Part shown: piece by piece, positions 27,559-36,783 of the stretch
How positions within the stretch are numbered: position 1 is the first letter of the stretch
Layout of the letters: each line of letters opens with the position of its first letter
NCBI GenBank assembly: GCA_016926695.1
Contig: JAFGOB010000171.1
Location: 1 to 51,918 of the forward strand
Direction: 5' to 3'
DNA: 51,918 nucleotides
From: Dehalococcoidales bacterium
GTDB lineage: Bacteria > Chloroflexota > Dehalococcoidia > Dehalococcoidales > UBA3254
Position numbers and translations under genes: made by a program
Notes under the pieces: generated by a model
What the model was told of the DNA's origin: nothing
What the model saw: only the letters and a program-made list of their open reading frames with translations
Databases searched by the model: none

Positions 27559-28914
27559 TTGAATAAACAATGGTTGGAGTTGACTCCGCAGGAAAAACGT
27601 CAGTGGCGTATCGATAAGGCGCTCGCAGCCGGGGATATAAACTTCGTTAACGCGGAGGCTGAACAGGCCTATAAGAAAAGAGTGAAGCGATTAATCGACG
27701 CCTACCTGGTATGCGAGCCTGACAGAGTACCGGTATCAATAAGCGCAGGTACAATCCCGCTATATCTGGCCGGTATCGATTATAAGAAAGCTATGTATGA
27801 CTATAAGAAAGCGGCTGATGCCTGTGAAAAGTTCAGCCGGGATTACGATATAGATACCTTCGTCAGCCCTGCTATAATTATCCCGGCCAGGGTATACGAA
27901 CTGCTGGACTATAAATCCTCTGTCTGGCCGGGACACGGGCTTCCTGATACCGCTACGCGCCCCCAGTTTGTAGAAGATGAGTATATGAAATCCGATGAAT
28001 ATGATGCACTGATCCGTGACCCCTCGGATTTTTACGTAAGGAAATTTTTGCCCAGGGTATACGGAACGCTGTCGTCGTTCGGTAAATTCGGTCCCCTCTC
28101 GGGCGTTACCATGCCTGCGACGTTATACATGGCGCCCTGTGCCGATCCAGAGGTACAGGCTTCACTGCAAAAACTTATAGATGCCGGAAAAGAGCTGGCC
28201 GGATGGATGAAGATCACCACGGATTTCAACCGGAAAGCGATGGAATCGGGGCTGCCTTCCATCACGAGGGGCAGTATGGCTACCGCGCCTTTCGATGCAC
28301 TCGGAGATACCCTCAGGGGGACAAAGGGGATAATGATGGACATGTACCGGCAGCCCGAAAAACTGCTGGAGGCGTTGGAAGTGATAACGGATATTATGAT
28401 CAGTAATACTCTGGCCAGCGCCAATGCCTCCGGATGCCTGACAACATCCTTTCCTCTTCACAAAGGCGCCGATGGATTCATGTCCGACAAGCAATTCAGG
28501 ACATTCTACTGGCCTTTCCTAAAAAAGGTAATACAGGCCCTTATAAACGAGGGTTTGATAATGTCCCTCTTTGCTGAAGGCAGCTACAATACCCGGTTGG
28601 AGCTGGTCAATGATTTTCCCAGGGGGACGGTTACCTGGATATTCGATCAAACGGATATGTCCAGGGCTAAGAGTATTCTGGGGGATAATTGCTGTATTTC
28701 AGGCAATGTTCCTTCATCAATGCTGTGTACTGCCGCTCCGCGGGAAGTCAAGGAGTACTGCCGTAATCTGATAGAGATATGCGGAAGAGGAGGAGGTTAC
28801 ATTCTCGCCGGCGGAGCCGTGGATGTTGATAACGCCGACCCGCGTAATCTACAGGCCATGATGGAAGCTGCTAAAGAATACGGGGTATATTCTCATACTG
28901 TAGCTTCCCCGTAG
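27559..28914 (+). CDS. UroD-superfamily protein 3
   Basis: A 451-residue paralogue with an extra 40-residue N-terminal helix (TPQEKRQWRIDKALAAGDINF) before the PDRVPVSISAGTIPLYLAG start of the barrel. Core stretches shared with the others are LRGTKGIMMDMYRQPEK, PLHKGADGFMS and FDQTDMSRAKSILGDNCCISGNVP. The zinc region reads FAEGSYNTRLE and the late Cys is missing. Translation starts at TTG (27559) with AGGAGAG just upstream. It lies 86 bases after UroD 2, so one message is likely. The two may form a heteromer. Confidence 0.87.
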   Translation: MNKQWLELTPQEKRQWRIDKALAAGDINFVNAEAEQAYKKRVKRLIDAYLVCEPDRVPVSISAGTIPLYLAGIDYKKAMYDYKKAADACEKFSRDYDIDTFVSPAIIIPARVYELLDYKSSVWPGHGLPDTATRPQFVEDEYMKSDEYDALIRDPSDFYVRKFLPRVYGTLSSFGKFGPLSGVTMPATLYMAPCADPEVQASLQKLIDAGKELAGWMKITTDFNRKAMESGLPSITRGSMATAPFDALGDTLRGTKGIMMDMYRQPEKLLEALEVITDIMISNTLASANASGCLTTSFPLHKGADGFMSDKQFRTFYWPFLKKVIQALINEGLIMSLFAEGSYNTRLELVNDFPRGTVTWIFDQTDMSRAKSILGDNCCISGNVPSSMLCTAAPREVKEYCRNLIEICGRGGGYILAGGAVDVDNADPRNLQAMMEAAKEYGVYSHTVASP

Positions 28915-28986
28915 AGAAAATTGAGCCCGGATTATATGGATGAGGAGGATATTAAGAACAAGGTATCATCATTCGGAAAGTGCCCC

Positions 28987-29060
28987 GTATAAGAATATTC
29001 TATGACATTATTTAATTTTGTGTATTGATATTTGTTCCGTATTGGATGATACTAACCACT
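28987..29060 (+). promoter_or_regulatory. Shared regulon element, copy F (upstream of ADH2)
   Basis: Blocks ATTCTATGACATTAT, TGTATTGATATTTG and GATGATACTAACCAC occur in order. It lies in the 323-base gap between UroD 3 and ADH2, about 180 bases before the ADH2 start. Confidence 0.75.
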
Positions 29061-29237
29061 AATACAGGCTTTGTTTTAATTTTCCGGGCTTTTGTAAAGG
29101 GTGGAATTTGACTTTTTATCAGCGGGTATAACCCCGAAATAAAGACCGGATCGAAAATACACGTAACAAGCAATGTAGCCCCTGGGTAATTCGCTTCTGA
29201 GAAATTTTCACTGATATTGGCTCAAGGAGATAAAGAA

Positions 29238-30320
29238 ATGAGAATGAAAGCCGCAGTATATCACGGACCCGGTATTATTAAAATTGAAGAAATCGAACGT
29301 CCCAGGGCTGAGGATGGAGTCGGCGGACTTGGTGTAGTCTGTAAAGTAAAGACATGTGCTGTATGTGATATCATGGATCTGCCTGCTTTCACCAAGGGTA
29401 TACAGATAACTGTTCCCGGAGTAGCTATGGGGCATGAGTGGAGTGGAGAGGTAGTTGAGGTAGGTCCGAACGTAACGGCCGTCAAGGTGGGTGACAGGAT
29501 TTACGGGTTCGCTATCCGTCCCTGTATGAAATGCGGTCCCTGTATGGCCGGGGATTACGGACACTGCAATAACTACCGCGAAGGAGGAGCCGGGCATCGC
29601 ATTCACGGGGCATTTGCCGAATATCTCCTGCTTCCTTTTGCCACAGCCGGGAATATTGTGAAAATTCCTGATGAGCTAACCTATCGAGATGGAGCGCTGA
29701 TAGAAGCAGCCCGTCTGAGTTTCGGACTGGCCCAAAAAGTCGAGGCCGGTGACTATGTGGTCATTTTCGGTATGAAATTCCTGGCGGCGGCGGCTCTCGC
29801 CCGTATAAAACAAACGGGACTGGCAAAAAAAATTATCGTTGTCGATACATCCAAAAAAAGGCTGGAGAAAGCCAGGGAACTTGGTGCGGATGTGGTTGTT
29901 GATGAACGTGGTGAGGATGTGGTAAAAGTAGTAATGAAGGAAACAGAGGACGAAGGCGCTCAGGTAATATTTGAAACGACCGGAAGACCTGCTTCTTTCA
30001 AACTGGCCTTGCAGGTGGAGGCAGAGGGCAACGTCAAGACAACGCCTGTTTGCAAAGGGGGGACAGTATGGCTTACTCAACCGTACGAAGACCCTGTTAC
30101 GTTTACAGGAAGTCTCCTTAAAGGGGGTGCGGCTATCCGTCATCCCTGGGGAACGATTGAGGGCTTTACGCTGTTTAAACCGACAGTTGAGTGGATGAGG
30201 AATGGCGGTATACCTGCTGATAAGGTCGTCACCCATATCTATCCTCTGGAAAAGACCATGGCGGCTTTTGAGGCGGCGTTGTACCATCCCGATTCGATCA
30301 AGGTAATAGTAGAACCCTGA
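29238..30320 (+). CDS. Zinc-dependent alcohol dehydrogenase (MDR family), copy 2
   Basis: A 360-residue medium-chain dehydrogenase. I chose the ATG at 29238 because AAGGAGA (29224-29230) lies just before it; an upstream TTG at 29217 has no site. Catalytic zinc ligands are Cys43 and His66-Glu67, structural ones Cys96, 99, 102 and 110. The Rossmann loop is strongly altered, GMKFLA in place of GxGxxG, more so than in the other two copies. This may mean weak or unusual nucleotide binding. It is followed 163 bases later by the DppBCDF operon. It is about as similar to ADH1 and ADH3 as they are to each other by eye. Confidence 0.9.
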   Translation: MRMKAAVYHGPGIIKIEEIERPRAEDGVGGLGVVCKVKTCAVCDIMDLPAFTKGIQITVPGVAMGHEWSGEVVEVGPNVTAVKVGDRIYGFAIRPCMKCGPCMAGDYGHCNNYREGGAGHRIHGAFAEYLLLPFATAGNIVKIPDELTYRDGALIEAARLSFGLAQKVEAGDYVVIFGMKFLAAAALARIKQTGLAKKIIVVDTSKKRLEKARELGADVVVDERGEDVVKVVMKETEDEGAQVIFETTGRPASFKLALQVEAEGNVKTTPVCKGGTVWLTQPYEDPVTFTGSLLKGGAAIRHPWGTIEGFTLFKPTVEWMRNGGIPADKVVTHIYPLEKTMAAFEAALYHPDSIKVIVEP

Positions 30321-30332
30321 ATGTCACAGGAA

Positions 30333-30378
30333 AGGGATTTCGTAAACATGGTATTATTTAAGAATGTTTACCATCCCT
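30333..30378 (+). other. Long hairpin between ADH2 and the transporter operon
   Basis: AGGGAT...ATCCCT encloses GTAAACAT...ATGTTTAC (30342-30349 with 30364-30371). No T run follows. It could attenuate or process the message between ADH2 and dppB. Confidence 0.4.
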
Positions 30379-30483
30379 CCAGGTTATTGATCTATACCGA
30401 CAAGAGTTGAACGGTAACCACTTAATAAGTTTATTCACTGGAGATAGAATGGTCGTTGATGCTATGATTGTGAGAGCCCTATT

Positions 30484-31446
30484 ATGACAGCGTTTATTAT
30501 CAGAAGACTTCTCCAGAGTATTGTCGTACTTATCATTGTCACTGTGCTTGTTTTTGTGGCGATGCGGCTTTTACCCGGAGACCCGCTGTTGCTCTTTATT
30601 CAGCAGGGACAGGCGTCCGAGATGCAGGAAGAGCAGCTTGAAAAGTTAAGGCATGAATATGGGCTGGACCAGCCCATGGCTGTGCAGTATTTCACATGGA
30701 TCGGAAATATGTTCCGCGGTGATCTGGGCAAGTCGATCTTTTACGATGAAAACGTTACCAATCTTATTGCCGACCGTTTGCCGGTATCGCTGTACATGGG
30801 AATGATAGCCTTTGTTCTGAGCGGTATAATAGGGATACTGGCAGGGATAATCTCCGCTATCAAACGGAATACCTGGATCGATAATGTGGTGACCGTTTTA
30901 GCCAATATCGGGATTACTATCCCGGTATTCTGGCTGGGTATCATACTCATATATTTCATCTCTCTGAAATTCCATTTATTGCCGACTGCCGGATATACCT
31001 CGCCCTTTGATGATTTCTGGCTGAGCACCAAGCAGCTAATAATGCCTGTTATCTGTCTTTCACTTTTTCCTCTGGCCGCGATGGCCCGTCAAACACGCTC
31101 AAGTATGCTGGAGATAATCCGCCAGGATTTCATACGTACGGCTAAGGCCAAAGGCTTGAGAGAAATGATAATAGTTTTCAGGCACGAGGTTAAAAATGCA
31201 ATTATCCCGGTAATAACATTGCTGGGTATGCAGATTTCTCTTGTGGTCGGCGGTATGGTACTTATTGAGGCTGTATTCAATATACCTGGCATGGGCAGGC
31301 TTTTGGTGAGTGCTGTTTACAGCCAGGACTACGCCGTGGTACAGGCCTGTGTCCTGGTAACCGCCGTCGCGGTTGTATTGAGCAATCTGGCAGTCGATAT
31401 TTCCTACGGGTGGTTCGACCCCAGGATACGGTTGGGGAGGAGTTAA
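30484..31446 (+). CDS. DppB-like ABC transporter permease
   Basis: A 320-residue inner-membrane permease of a peptide/nickel-type importer with six predicted helices, LLPGDPLL after the first helix and DISYGWFDPRIRLG at the end. It starts the complete transporter dppBCDF. The next gene begins 5 bases after its stop. It is a close paralogue of 5385-6341, so this island has two permease pairs for one set of ATPases. Confidence 0.93.
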   Translation: MTAFIIRRLLQSIVVLIIVTVLVFVAMRLLPGDPLLLFIQQGQASEMQEEQLEKLRHEYGLDQPMAVQYFTWIGNMFRGDLGKSIFYDENVTNLIADRLPVSLYMGMIAFVLSGIIGILAGIISAIKRNTWIDNVVTVLANIGITIPVFWLGIILIYFISLKFHLLPTAGYTSPFDDFWLSTKQLIMPVICLSLFPLAAMARQTRSSMLEIIRQDFIRTAKAKGLREMIIVFRHEVKNAIIPVITLLGMQISLVVGGMVLIEAVFNIPGMGRLLVSAVYSQDYAVVQACVLVTAVAVVLSNLAVDISYGWFDPRIRLGRS

Positions 31447-31451
31447 TAGTA

Positions 31452-32348
31452 ATGTCAAACTCAAACGGTGTTACCGTTGTGGAAACAGAGATACCGCCTC
31501 AATACAGTGAATTCAGGCGAGTAATGGGTGTGTTTTTCAGACGCCCCCTGGCGGCGATCGGATTTGTCATCATCTGCATTTTCATCATAACTGCTATTTT
31601 TGCACCTTTGCTGGCGCCTTATGATCCGTATCAAATGAATTTGAAAGAGCAGCTACAGCAACCCAGCAGAGAGCATCTTCTCGGTACAGATGCTGTAGGC
31701 AGAGATACACTCAGCCGTATTATTTACGGCAGCCGGACCTCCCTGATAATCGGTATCGTTGCAGTGGGAGTGTCTGCCGCTATCGGCGAGCTTTTAGGTG
31801 TAGCCGCAGCCTATTTCGGCGGCGCCGTATATGCCGTTATCATGCGTTTTGTGGATGCGCTCATGGCGATTCCTCCGATACTGATTGCATTGATTATTGC
31901 CGCGGTCATCGGCAGCGGCCTCACCAATGTTATTTTTGCTGTGGGCATTGGTATGATCGCCCCGCAGGCGAGGGTTATGTGCGGGCAGGCCCTCAGCATC
32001 AAGCAGAACGACTATATTCTGGCAGACCGGGCTATGGGGGCGCGCGATGTTACCGTCATGCTGGATCATATAATACCGAATGCCTTTCCTCCGCTTATTG
32101 TTCTGGCTACCATGCAGATCGGAAGCGCCATCCTGCTGGAAGCCGGTCTGAGCTTCCTCGGTATTGGTATAGCTTCACCTGAAGCAGCCTGGGGTAGTAT
32201 GGTTTACGATGGATATAACTATCTCCTGACAAACCCGGTGTTGTCTATTGCTCCGGGGGTAGCTATCATGCTGGTTGTGTTCGGATTTAATATGATGGGT
32301 GACGGACTCAGAGATGCGCTTGATCCGAGATTCCGCGGAATATTCTAG
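31452..32348 (+). CDS. DppC-like ABC transporter permease
   Basis: A 298-residue partner permease. The ATG at 31452 is preceded by GGGAGGAG, which decides against a longer frame from 31410 that overlaps dppB. The OppC-type extension, EHLLGTDAVGRDTLSR and the C-terminal DALDPRFRGIF are present. It pairs with the preceding DppB-like protein and resembles 4467-5372. Confidence 0.92.
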   Translation: MSNSNGVTVVETEIPPQYSEFRRVMGVFFRRPLAAIGFVIICIFIITAIFAPLLAPYDPYQMNLKEQLQQPSREHLLGTDAVGRDTLSRIIYGSRTSLIIGIVAVGVSAAIGELLGVAAAYFGGAVYAVIMRFVDALMAIPPILIALIIAAVIGSGLTNVIFAVGIGMIAPQARVMCGQALSIKQNDYILADRAMGARDVTVMLDHIIPNAFPPLIVLATMQIGSAILLEAGLSFLGIGIASPEAAWGSMVYDGYNYLLTNPVLSIAPGVAIMLVVFGFNMMGDGLRDALDPRFRGIF

Positions 32349-32392
32349 GATTCGCGGAGCTTAACCGGAAATAATAAAGATGGAATTGTTCG

Positions 32393-33385
32393 ATGTCAGT
32401 TTTATTGCAGGTTGAAGGTCTTAAAACTCACTTTAAGACCTTCCGGGGTCTGGTAAAAGCCGTTGACGGCGTTTCTTTCAATATAAATGAACGTGAAATT
32501 GTCGGCATAGTAGGTGAAAGCGGATGCGGCAAAACCGTAAGCATGCTCTCGGTTATGCAGTTGATTTCTTCGCCGCCGGGAAAGATCGTAGATGGCAAGA
32601 TTATTTTCGAAGGACGGAACTTACTTAATTTCCGCAGCGAAGATAGCCGGATGAGGTCAATACGCGGTGGTAAAATCGCCATGGTTTTCCAGGAGCCGAT
32701 GACTTCACTGAATCCCGTGCTGACTATCTGCCGCCAGATGACAGAGATGCTTGAGGCGCATTTGAACATGGATTCCCGATCAGCCAGGGCAAGGGCCATC
32801 GAATTGTTAAAAATGGTAGATATTCCCGATGCCGAGTCACGCATCGACGACTATCCTCACCAGTTTAGCGGAGGTATGCGCCAGAGGGTGATGATCGCCA
32901 TGGCGCTTTCCTGTAATCCCAAACTGATTATTGCGGATGAACCGACCACAGCCGTGGATGTTACCACACAGGCCCAGTTACTCGAACTTATGACGGAAAT
33001 GGTAACACGCCTGAATGCTTCTCTGGTCGTAATAACCCACAACCTCGGAATAGTCGCCCGCTATGCTCATCGGATTTACGTTATGTATGCGGGAAGAGTC
33101 GTGGAATCAGGTACCTCGGATGATATATTTCTATCTCCACGTCATCCTTATACCATCGGTTTGCTGAACTGTGTTCCAAGGCTGGATGAGGAAGAAGAAC
33201 GGCAGTTAGTACCCATCGATGGTCTGCCTCCGAACCTGATCAATATGCCTCCAACCTGTGCTTTTTTGAAAAGATGTACATACAAGACCGAGAAATGCCG
33301 GTTGGAGCCCTGGCCGGAAATGCGCTCTGTTGACGGCAGCGGTCACCAGGTCCGCTGTTACGTAGATACCCGGGAGAAAAAATGA
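32393..33385 (+). CDS. DppD-like ABC transporter ATPase
   Basis: A 330-residue ATPase that powers the permeases from the cytoplasmic face. Walker A is GESGCGKT, the signature is FSGGMRQRV, Walker B is LIIADEP, and the switch His is in VVITHNLG. The C-terminal oligopeptide-transporter domain has CAFLKRCTYKTEKC cysteines that may hold an iron-sulfur cluster in this family. It overlaps the next ATPase by ATGA. Confidence 0.94.
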   Translation: MSVLLQVEGLKTHFKTFRGLVKAVDGVSFNINEREIVGIVGESGCGKTVSMLSVMQLISSPPGKIVDGKIIFEGRNLLNFRSEDSRMRSIRGGKIAMVFQEPMTSLNPVLTICRQMTEMLEAHLNMDSRSARARAIELLKMVDIPDAESRIDDYPHQFSGGMRQRVMIAMALSCNPKLIIADEPTTAVDVTTQAQLLELMTEMVTRLNASLVVITHNLGIVARYAHRIYVMYAGRVVESGTSDDIFLSPRHPYTIGLLNCVPRLDEEEERQLVPIDGLPPNLINMPPTCAFLKRCTYKTEKCRLEPWPEMRSVDGSGHQVRCYVDTREKK

Positions 33386-34365
33386 AACCAGATCGAGAAG
33401 AAGTTTTAGTCAGCGTAAAAAACCTGAAAATGTACTTTCCTGTAGTCCGGGGACTGTTCGAAAGAAAAGTTGCGGAAGTAAAGGCTGTGGACGATGTCAG
33501 CTTTAATATTAAAAAGGGAGAAACTGTCGGGCTGGTAGGTGAAAGCGGCTGTGGTAAAACTACCACGGGGCGTTGTATACTGCGCTTGTATGAGCCTACA
33601 TCCGGGCAGATCATTTTCGAAAATACGGATATCTCCCGGCTTCATGAGCGTAAAATAAGACCACTTCGCCGGCAAATAGGGACTATATTTCAGGACCCTT
33701 ACAACTCGCTTGATCCTCGTAAAAGTGCCGGCAATATTGTCGGCGAACCACTTCGAATTCACCATATTTGTAAAAATAAAAGTGAATATAAAAATCGTGT
33801 AGAAGAACTTCTGCGGGAGGTAGAGCTTGACCCGAGTATGGCTGACCGTGTTCCTCATGAGTTCAGCGGGGGACAGCGGCAGAGAATCGGGATTGCTCGC
33901 GCCCTGGCCTGCAATCCCTCTTTAATAGTATGCGATGAACCCATTTCCGCGCTGGATGTTTCGATTCAGGCCCAGATTATCAATCTGCTGAAGCGGCTTC
34001 AGTCAAGGCTTGGTCTGACTTACCTTTTCATTGCACATGACCTCTCGGTAGTGCGACACTTCTCTGACCGTATTGTTGTGATGTACCTGGGGCGGATCGT
34101 AGAAATTACCAAAGCGGGGGAATTATACAAGAATCCCCTTCATCCATATACCAGAAGCCTGCTTTCGGCTGTACCTATTCCCGATCCAAGGGTAGAAAGA
34201 AGACGTGAACGCATCATACTGAAGGGGGAAGTACCCAGTCCCTTGAATCCTCCTACTGGATGTCATTTCCATCCTCGCTGTTCCCTGGCAATACCGGATT
34301 GCGCTCAGGTTGCACCTCTTTTACGTGATGTCGGAGGGCATGAAGTCGCCTGTCACAGAGTATAG
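33382..34365 (+). CDS. DppF-like ABC transporter ATPase
   Basis: A 327-residue second ATPase, forming a heterodimer with DppD. Walker A is GESGCGKTT, the signature is FSGGQRQRIGIARAL, Walker B is LIVCDEP and the switch is FIAHDLS. The C-terminal domain has GCHFHPRCSLAIPDC. It is the last gene before a bidirectional terminator. Confidence 0.94.
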   Translation: MKPDREEVLVSVKNLKMYFPVVRGLFERKVAEVKAVDDVSFNIKKGETVGLVGESGCGKTTTGRCILRLYEPTSGQIIFENTDISRLHERKIRPLRRQIGTIFQDPYNSLDPRKSAGNIVGEPLRIHHICKNKSEYKNRVEELLREVELDPSMADRVPHEFSGGQRQRIGIARALACNPSLIVCDEPISALDVSIQAQIINLLKRLQSRLGLTYLFIAHDLSVVRHFSDRIVVMYLGRIVEITKAGELYKNPLHPYTRSLLSAVPIPDPRVERRRERIILKGEVPSPLNPPTGCHFHPRCSLAIPDCAQVAPLLRDVGGHEVACHRV

Positions 34366-34484
34366 GCCTGATAGTTCGCTGAAGACCGGGTTAGCCGAAT
34401 AATCATGATATCACTTTAGTCTGTATATATATTTTACATATCTGCAAATAACGCGTAAGTCATCTTTTGTTAAAAGTAAAAAAA

Positions 34485-34514
34485 CCGGACCCCTTTAAAG
34501 GGCCCGGCTTTTTT
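34485..34514. terminator. Bidirectional rho-independent terminator
   Basis: An imperfect stem CCGGACCC/GGGCCCGG (one mismatch) around CTTTAAA is preceded by seven A residues and followed by six T residues. It suits both the DppF gene (+) and the convergent binding-protein gene (-). Confidence 0.8.
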
Positions 34515-34571
34515 ACTTTAATATTATGTCCGTGAGACCCATGATCTCACAAGCTATCTCAAGGTCAAGTT

Positions 34572-36266
34572 TTATTCACCTAACCATATACTGCTGGCTG
34601 ACCATGTTTTATGAAGATCAATAGTGCTGATGGCGCAATCATTAACAGAATCATCCAGAGCAGAGATACCAGGCCAGGTCCACAGCGGAATGGTTAAGGC
34701 CTTATCATACTGGATCGCTGTAACCTTCTGAAGCGCCTTATCAACCACTGCACGGTCTGTGCTGGTCACTGCTTCGGTGATGGCATCCAGCATCTCCTGA
34801 GGTTTATCCATGGAGCCGGTATGAACCGGAGCATGCCAGTAGAAAGCGGTATAGGTGGCGACAGGTTCCAGATCGGTCCCGGGATACCAGTATCGCAGGC
34901 CTTCCCATCCGGTTGAGGCCATTCCCATATCCATGAAAACAGGGACCGGTACCTTATTAATGTTGGCCTGAATTCCAACCTCACTCAAGTATCCCTGTAT
35001 GGCTGTTAAGATATCGTCATCTTCGGTTGTGAGGGCATGGATAGTGGTTTCGAAACCATTAGCGTAACCGGCATCTGCCAGAAGCTGTTTGGCCTTGTCA
35101 GGATCATATAAGCGGGGCTCGAGACCCGGCACGTAAGAGGACTTATCAGGTAGAGCTATCTCGTACTGAGCTTCGCAGAACCCATATCCGTATGTCTTGA
35201 CGATAGCAGCTTTGTCAATGGCATACTCTGCCGCCAATCTGACATCCGTGTTCGACCATGGCGAGTCAGAGTTCTTGCTGCTTGGCCATAGAGCATACAT
35301 ATATGCAGGGCAATGGTGAATTGTATATCCCTGTTGTTTAAGAGTGGCTGCATCACGAGGTACCAGACCGCTGATTATCTGGGCTTTACCGGCCTGGAAC
35401 GACATCACGCCTGTTTGAGCGTTGGAGAATTCGAGATAGGTGATAGAATCCAGATAGGGCTCTCCGGTTTCCCAGTAGCCGTCCCATTTTTCAACTTTAA
35501 GAGATGATCCGCGTGTCCAATCCACGAATTTGAAAGGGCCTGTTCCTATAACACCGATCTTCGGCTGGTTGCCGCCGGCCTCTATTTCTGCTTTCGCAGC
35601 GGTCGGGGAGTTCATGGTTCCCCAAAGCTGGCCCAGTGCGGACAGAAGCTGGTTATCAGGTTGTGAAAGGTTAAACCTGACGGTGTAAGTATCGATGGCA
35701 TCCACTGATTCTATATTGCCGAAGAAAGATTGACGTAAAAACTTGAAATTATCGATATTATACTTTACTGCCTCGGCATTGAAATCCGTTCCATCCTGGA
35801 ATTTGATGCCTTCCCTGAGGTTGAAGGTAATAGTCTTTCCATCCGCCGATACATCGAAATCCCTGGCAAGAACGGGTATTTTATTATTATCCTTGTCATA
35901 AGATATCAAGTTCTCCCATATCGGAGGCTGGAGTATAGAATCTATGGGCCCCGCGGAATTAACGGGCGCGTCGAAGCTCATGATTTCACTAAGGTAAATA
36001 ATAGAAAGGTCGCCGCCGTATTTTTTGTTTTCTACCGGAGCTGTTGCAGTGGTTGGCACAGCCGATGGTTTTGGCGCCTGTGTTGTCTTGGGTGGAGCTC
36101 CCGTCGAAGATGGTTGTGCCGGTGGGGCTGCTGTAGTTGTTGATACGGGTGGAGCTGGCGATTTAGTTGCTGCTGAAGTTGACGGAGAAGGACTAGATTC
36201 CGTACAGGAAACCAGTATCACCGCCAAAGCTGCCATTAAAATGATTACCAGTACTTTCTGCTTCAC
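34572..36266 (-). CDS. Family-5 extracellular solute-binding lipoprotein 1
   Basis: A 564-residue binding protein of the DppA/OppA type that captures substrate outside the membrane for the ABC importer. I chose the GTG at 36266, which has AGGAGG 11 bases upstream and starts directly at a lipoprotein signal (VKQKVLVIILMAALAVILVSC). An Ala/Pro/Thr-rich linker of 60 residues follows the lipobox Cys. The SBP core begins at KKYGGDLSIIYLSE. It is divergent from solute-binding protein 2 and shares the gap 36267-36783 with it. Confidence 0.92.
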   Translation of the reverse strand: MKQKVLVIILMAALAVILVSCTESSPSPSTSAATKSPAPPVSTTTAAPPAQPSSTGAPPKTTQAPKPSAVPTTATAPVENKKYGGDLSIIYLSEIMSFDAPVNSAGPIDSILQPPIWENLISYDKDNNKIPVLARDFDVSADGKTITFNLREGIKFQDGTDFNAEAVKYNIDNFKFLRQSFFGNIESVDAIDTYTVRFNLSQPDNQLLSALGQLWGTMNSPTAAKAEIEAGGNQPKIGVIGTGPFKFVDWTRGSSLKVEKWDGYWETGEPYLDSITYLEFSNAQTGVMSFQAGKAQIISGLVPRDAATLKQQGYTIHHCPAYMYALWPSSKNSDSPWSNTDVRLAAEYAIDKAAIVKTYGYGFCEAQYEIALPDKSSYVPGLEPRLYDPDKAKQLLADAGYANGFETTIHALTTEDDDILTAIQGYLSEVGIQANINKVPVPVFMDMGMASTGWEGLRYWYPGTDLEPVATYTAFYWHAPVHTGSMDKPQEMLDAITEAVTSTDRAVVDKALQKVTAIQYDKALTIPLWTWPGISALDDSVNDCAISTIDLHKTWSASSIWLGE

Positions 36267-36460
36267 CTTTATCTGTTCCTCCTGAGATGATATTTGGCTT
36301 TTTTCACCGGAATAATTTTGTGCTGGATCATAAAGCAGTTTAGACTCACTGATCAAGTTTGTCAATAAATCGTATATGATATCTTCTTTGAGAGCAGAAA
36401 AGGAACTGAAATTATCGAGATCACTTTTCTATCTCTTAACAATATTGCCCAAGACTTGAC

Positions 36461-36540
36461 GTATACGAATATTCTATGACATCATCAATTTTTATGTATT
36501 GATATTTGCAGCATATTGAGTAATACTAACTACAAGCTGG
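36461..36540 (+). promoter_or_regulatory. Shared regulon element, copy G (between the two binding-protein genes)
   Basis: Blocks ATTCTATGACATCAT (36471-36485), ATGTATTGATATTTGC and GTAATACTAACTAC (36520-36533) match copies A and F. It is oriented toward the plus-strand gene and lies about 240 bases before its start. The rest of the 517-base gap 36267-36783 shows no gene. Confidence 0.75.
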
Positions 36541-36783
36541 GCTTGGTTCATCGGATAATGAGTCTTGATGGCTTTTCAGGGCTCGCAGTGTGGAGGACCA
36601 GCTTTTTACTTTAGCAGGTTTTATGCCCCCTGTATCCTTTGCGGGGGGCGCTATTCGCGAAAAGAACGGGAGTTCTTCCCGGACTTGATTACCATTTTTT
36701 AAGAAACGCAACTGGTTCATGCCGGAAATACTGACCGGCTAATTGTTTATTGCATAAAAAAGAAAGGAGATAAGAAAATAGCA

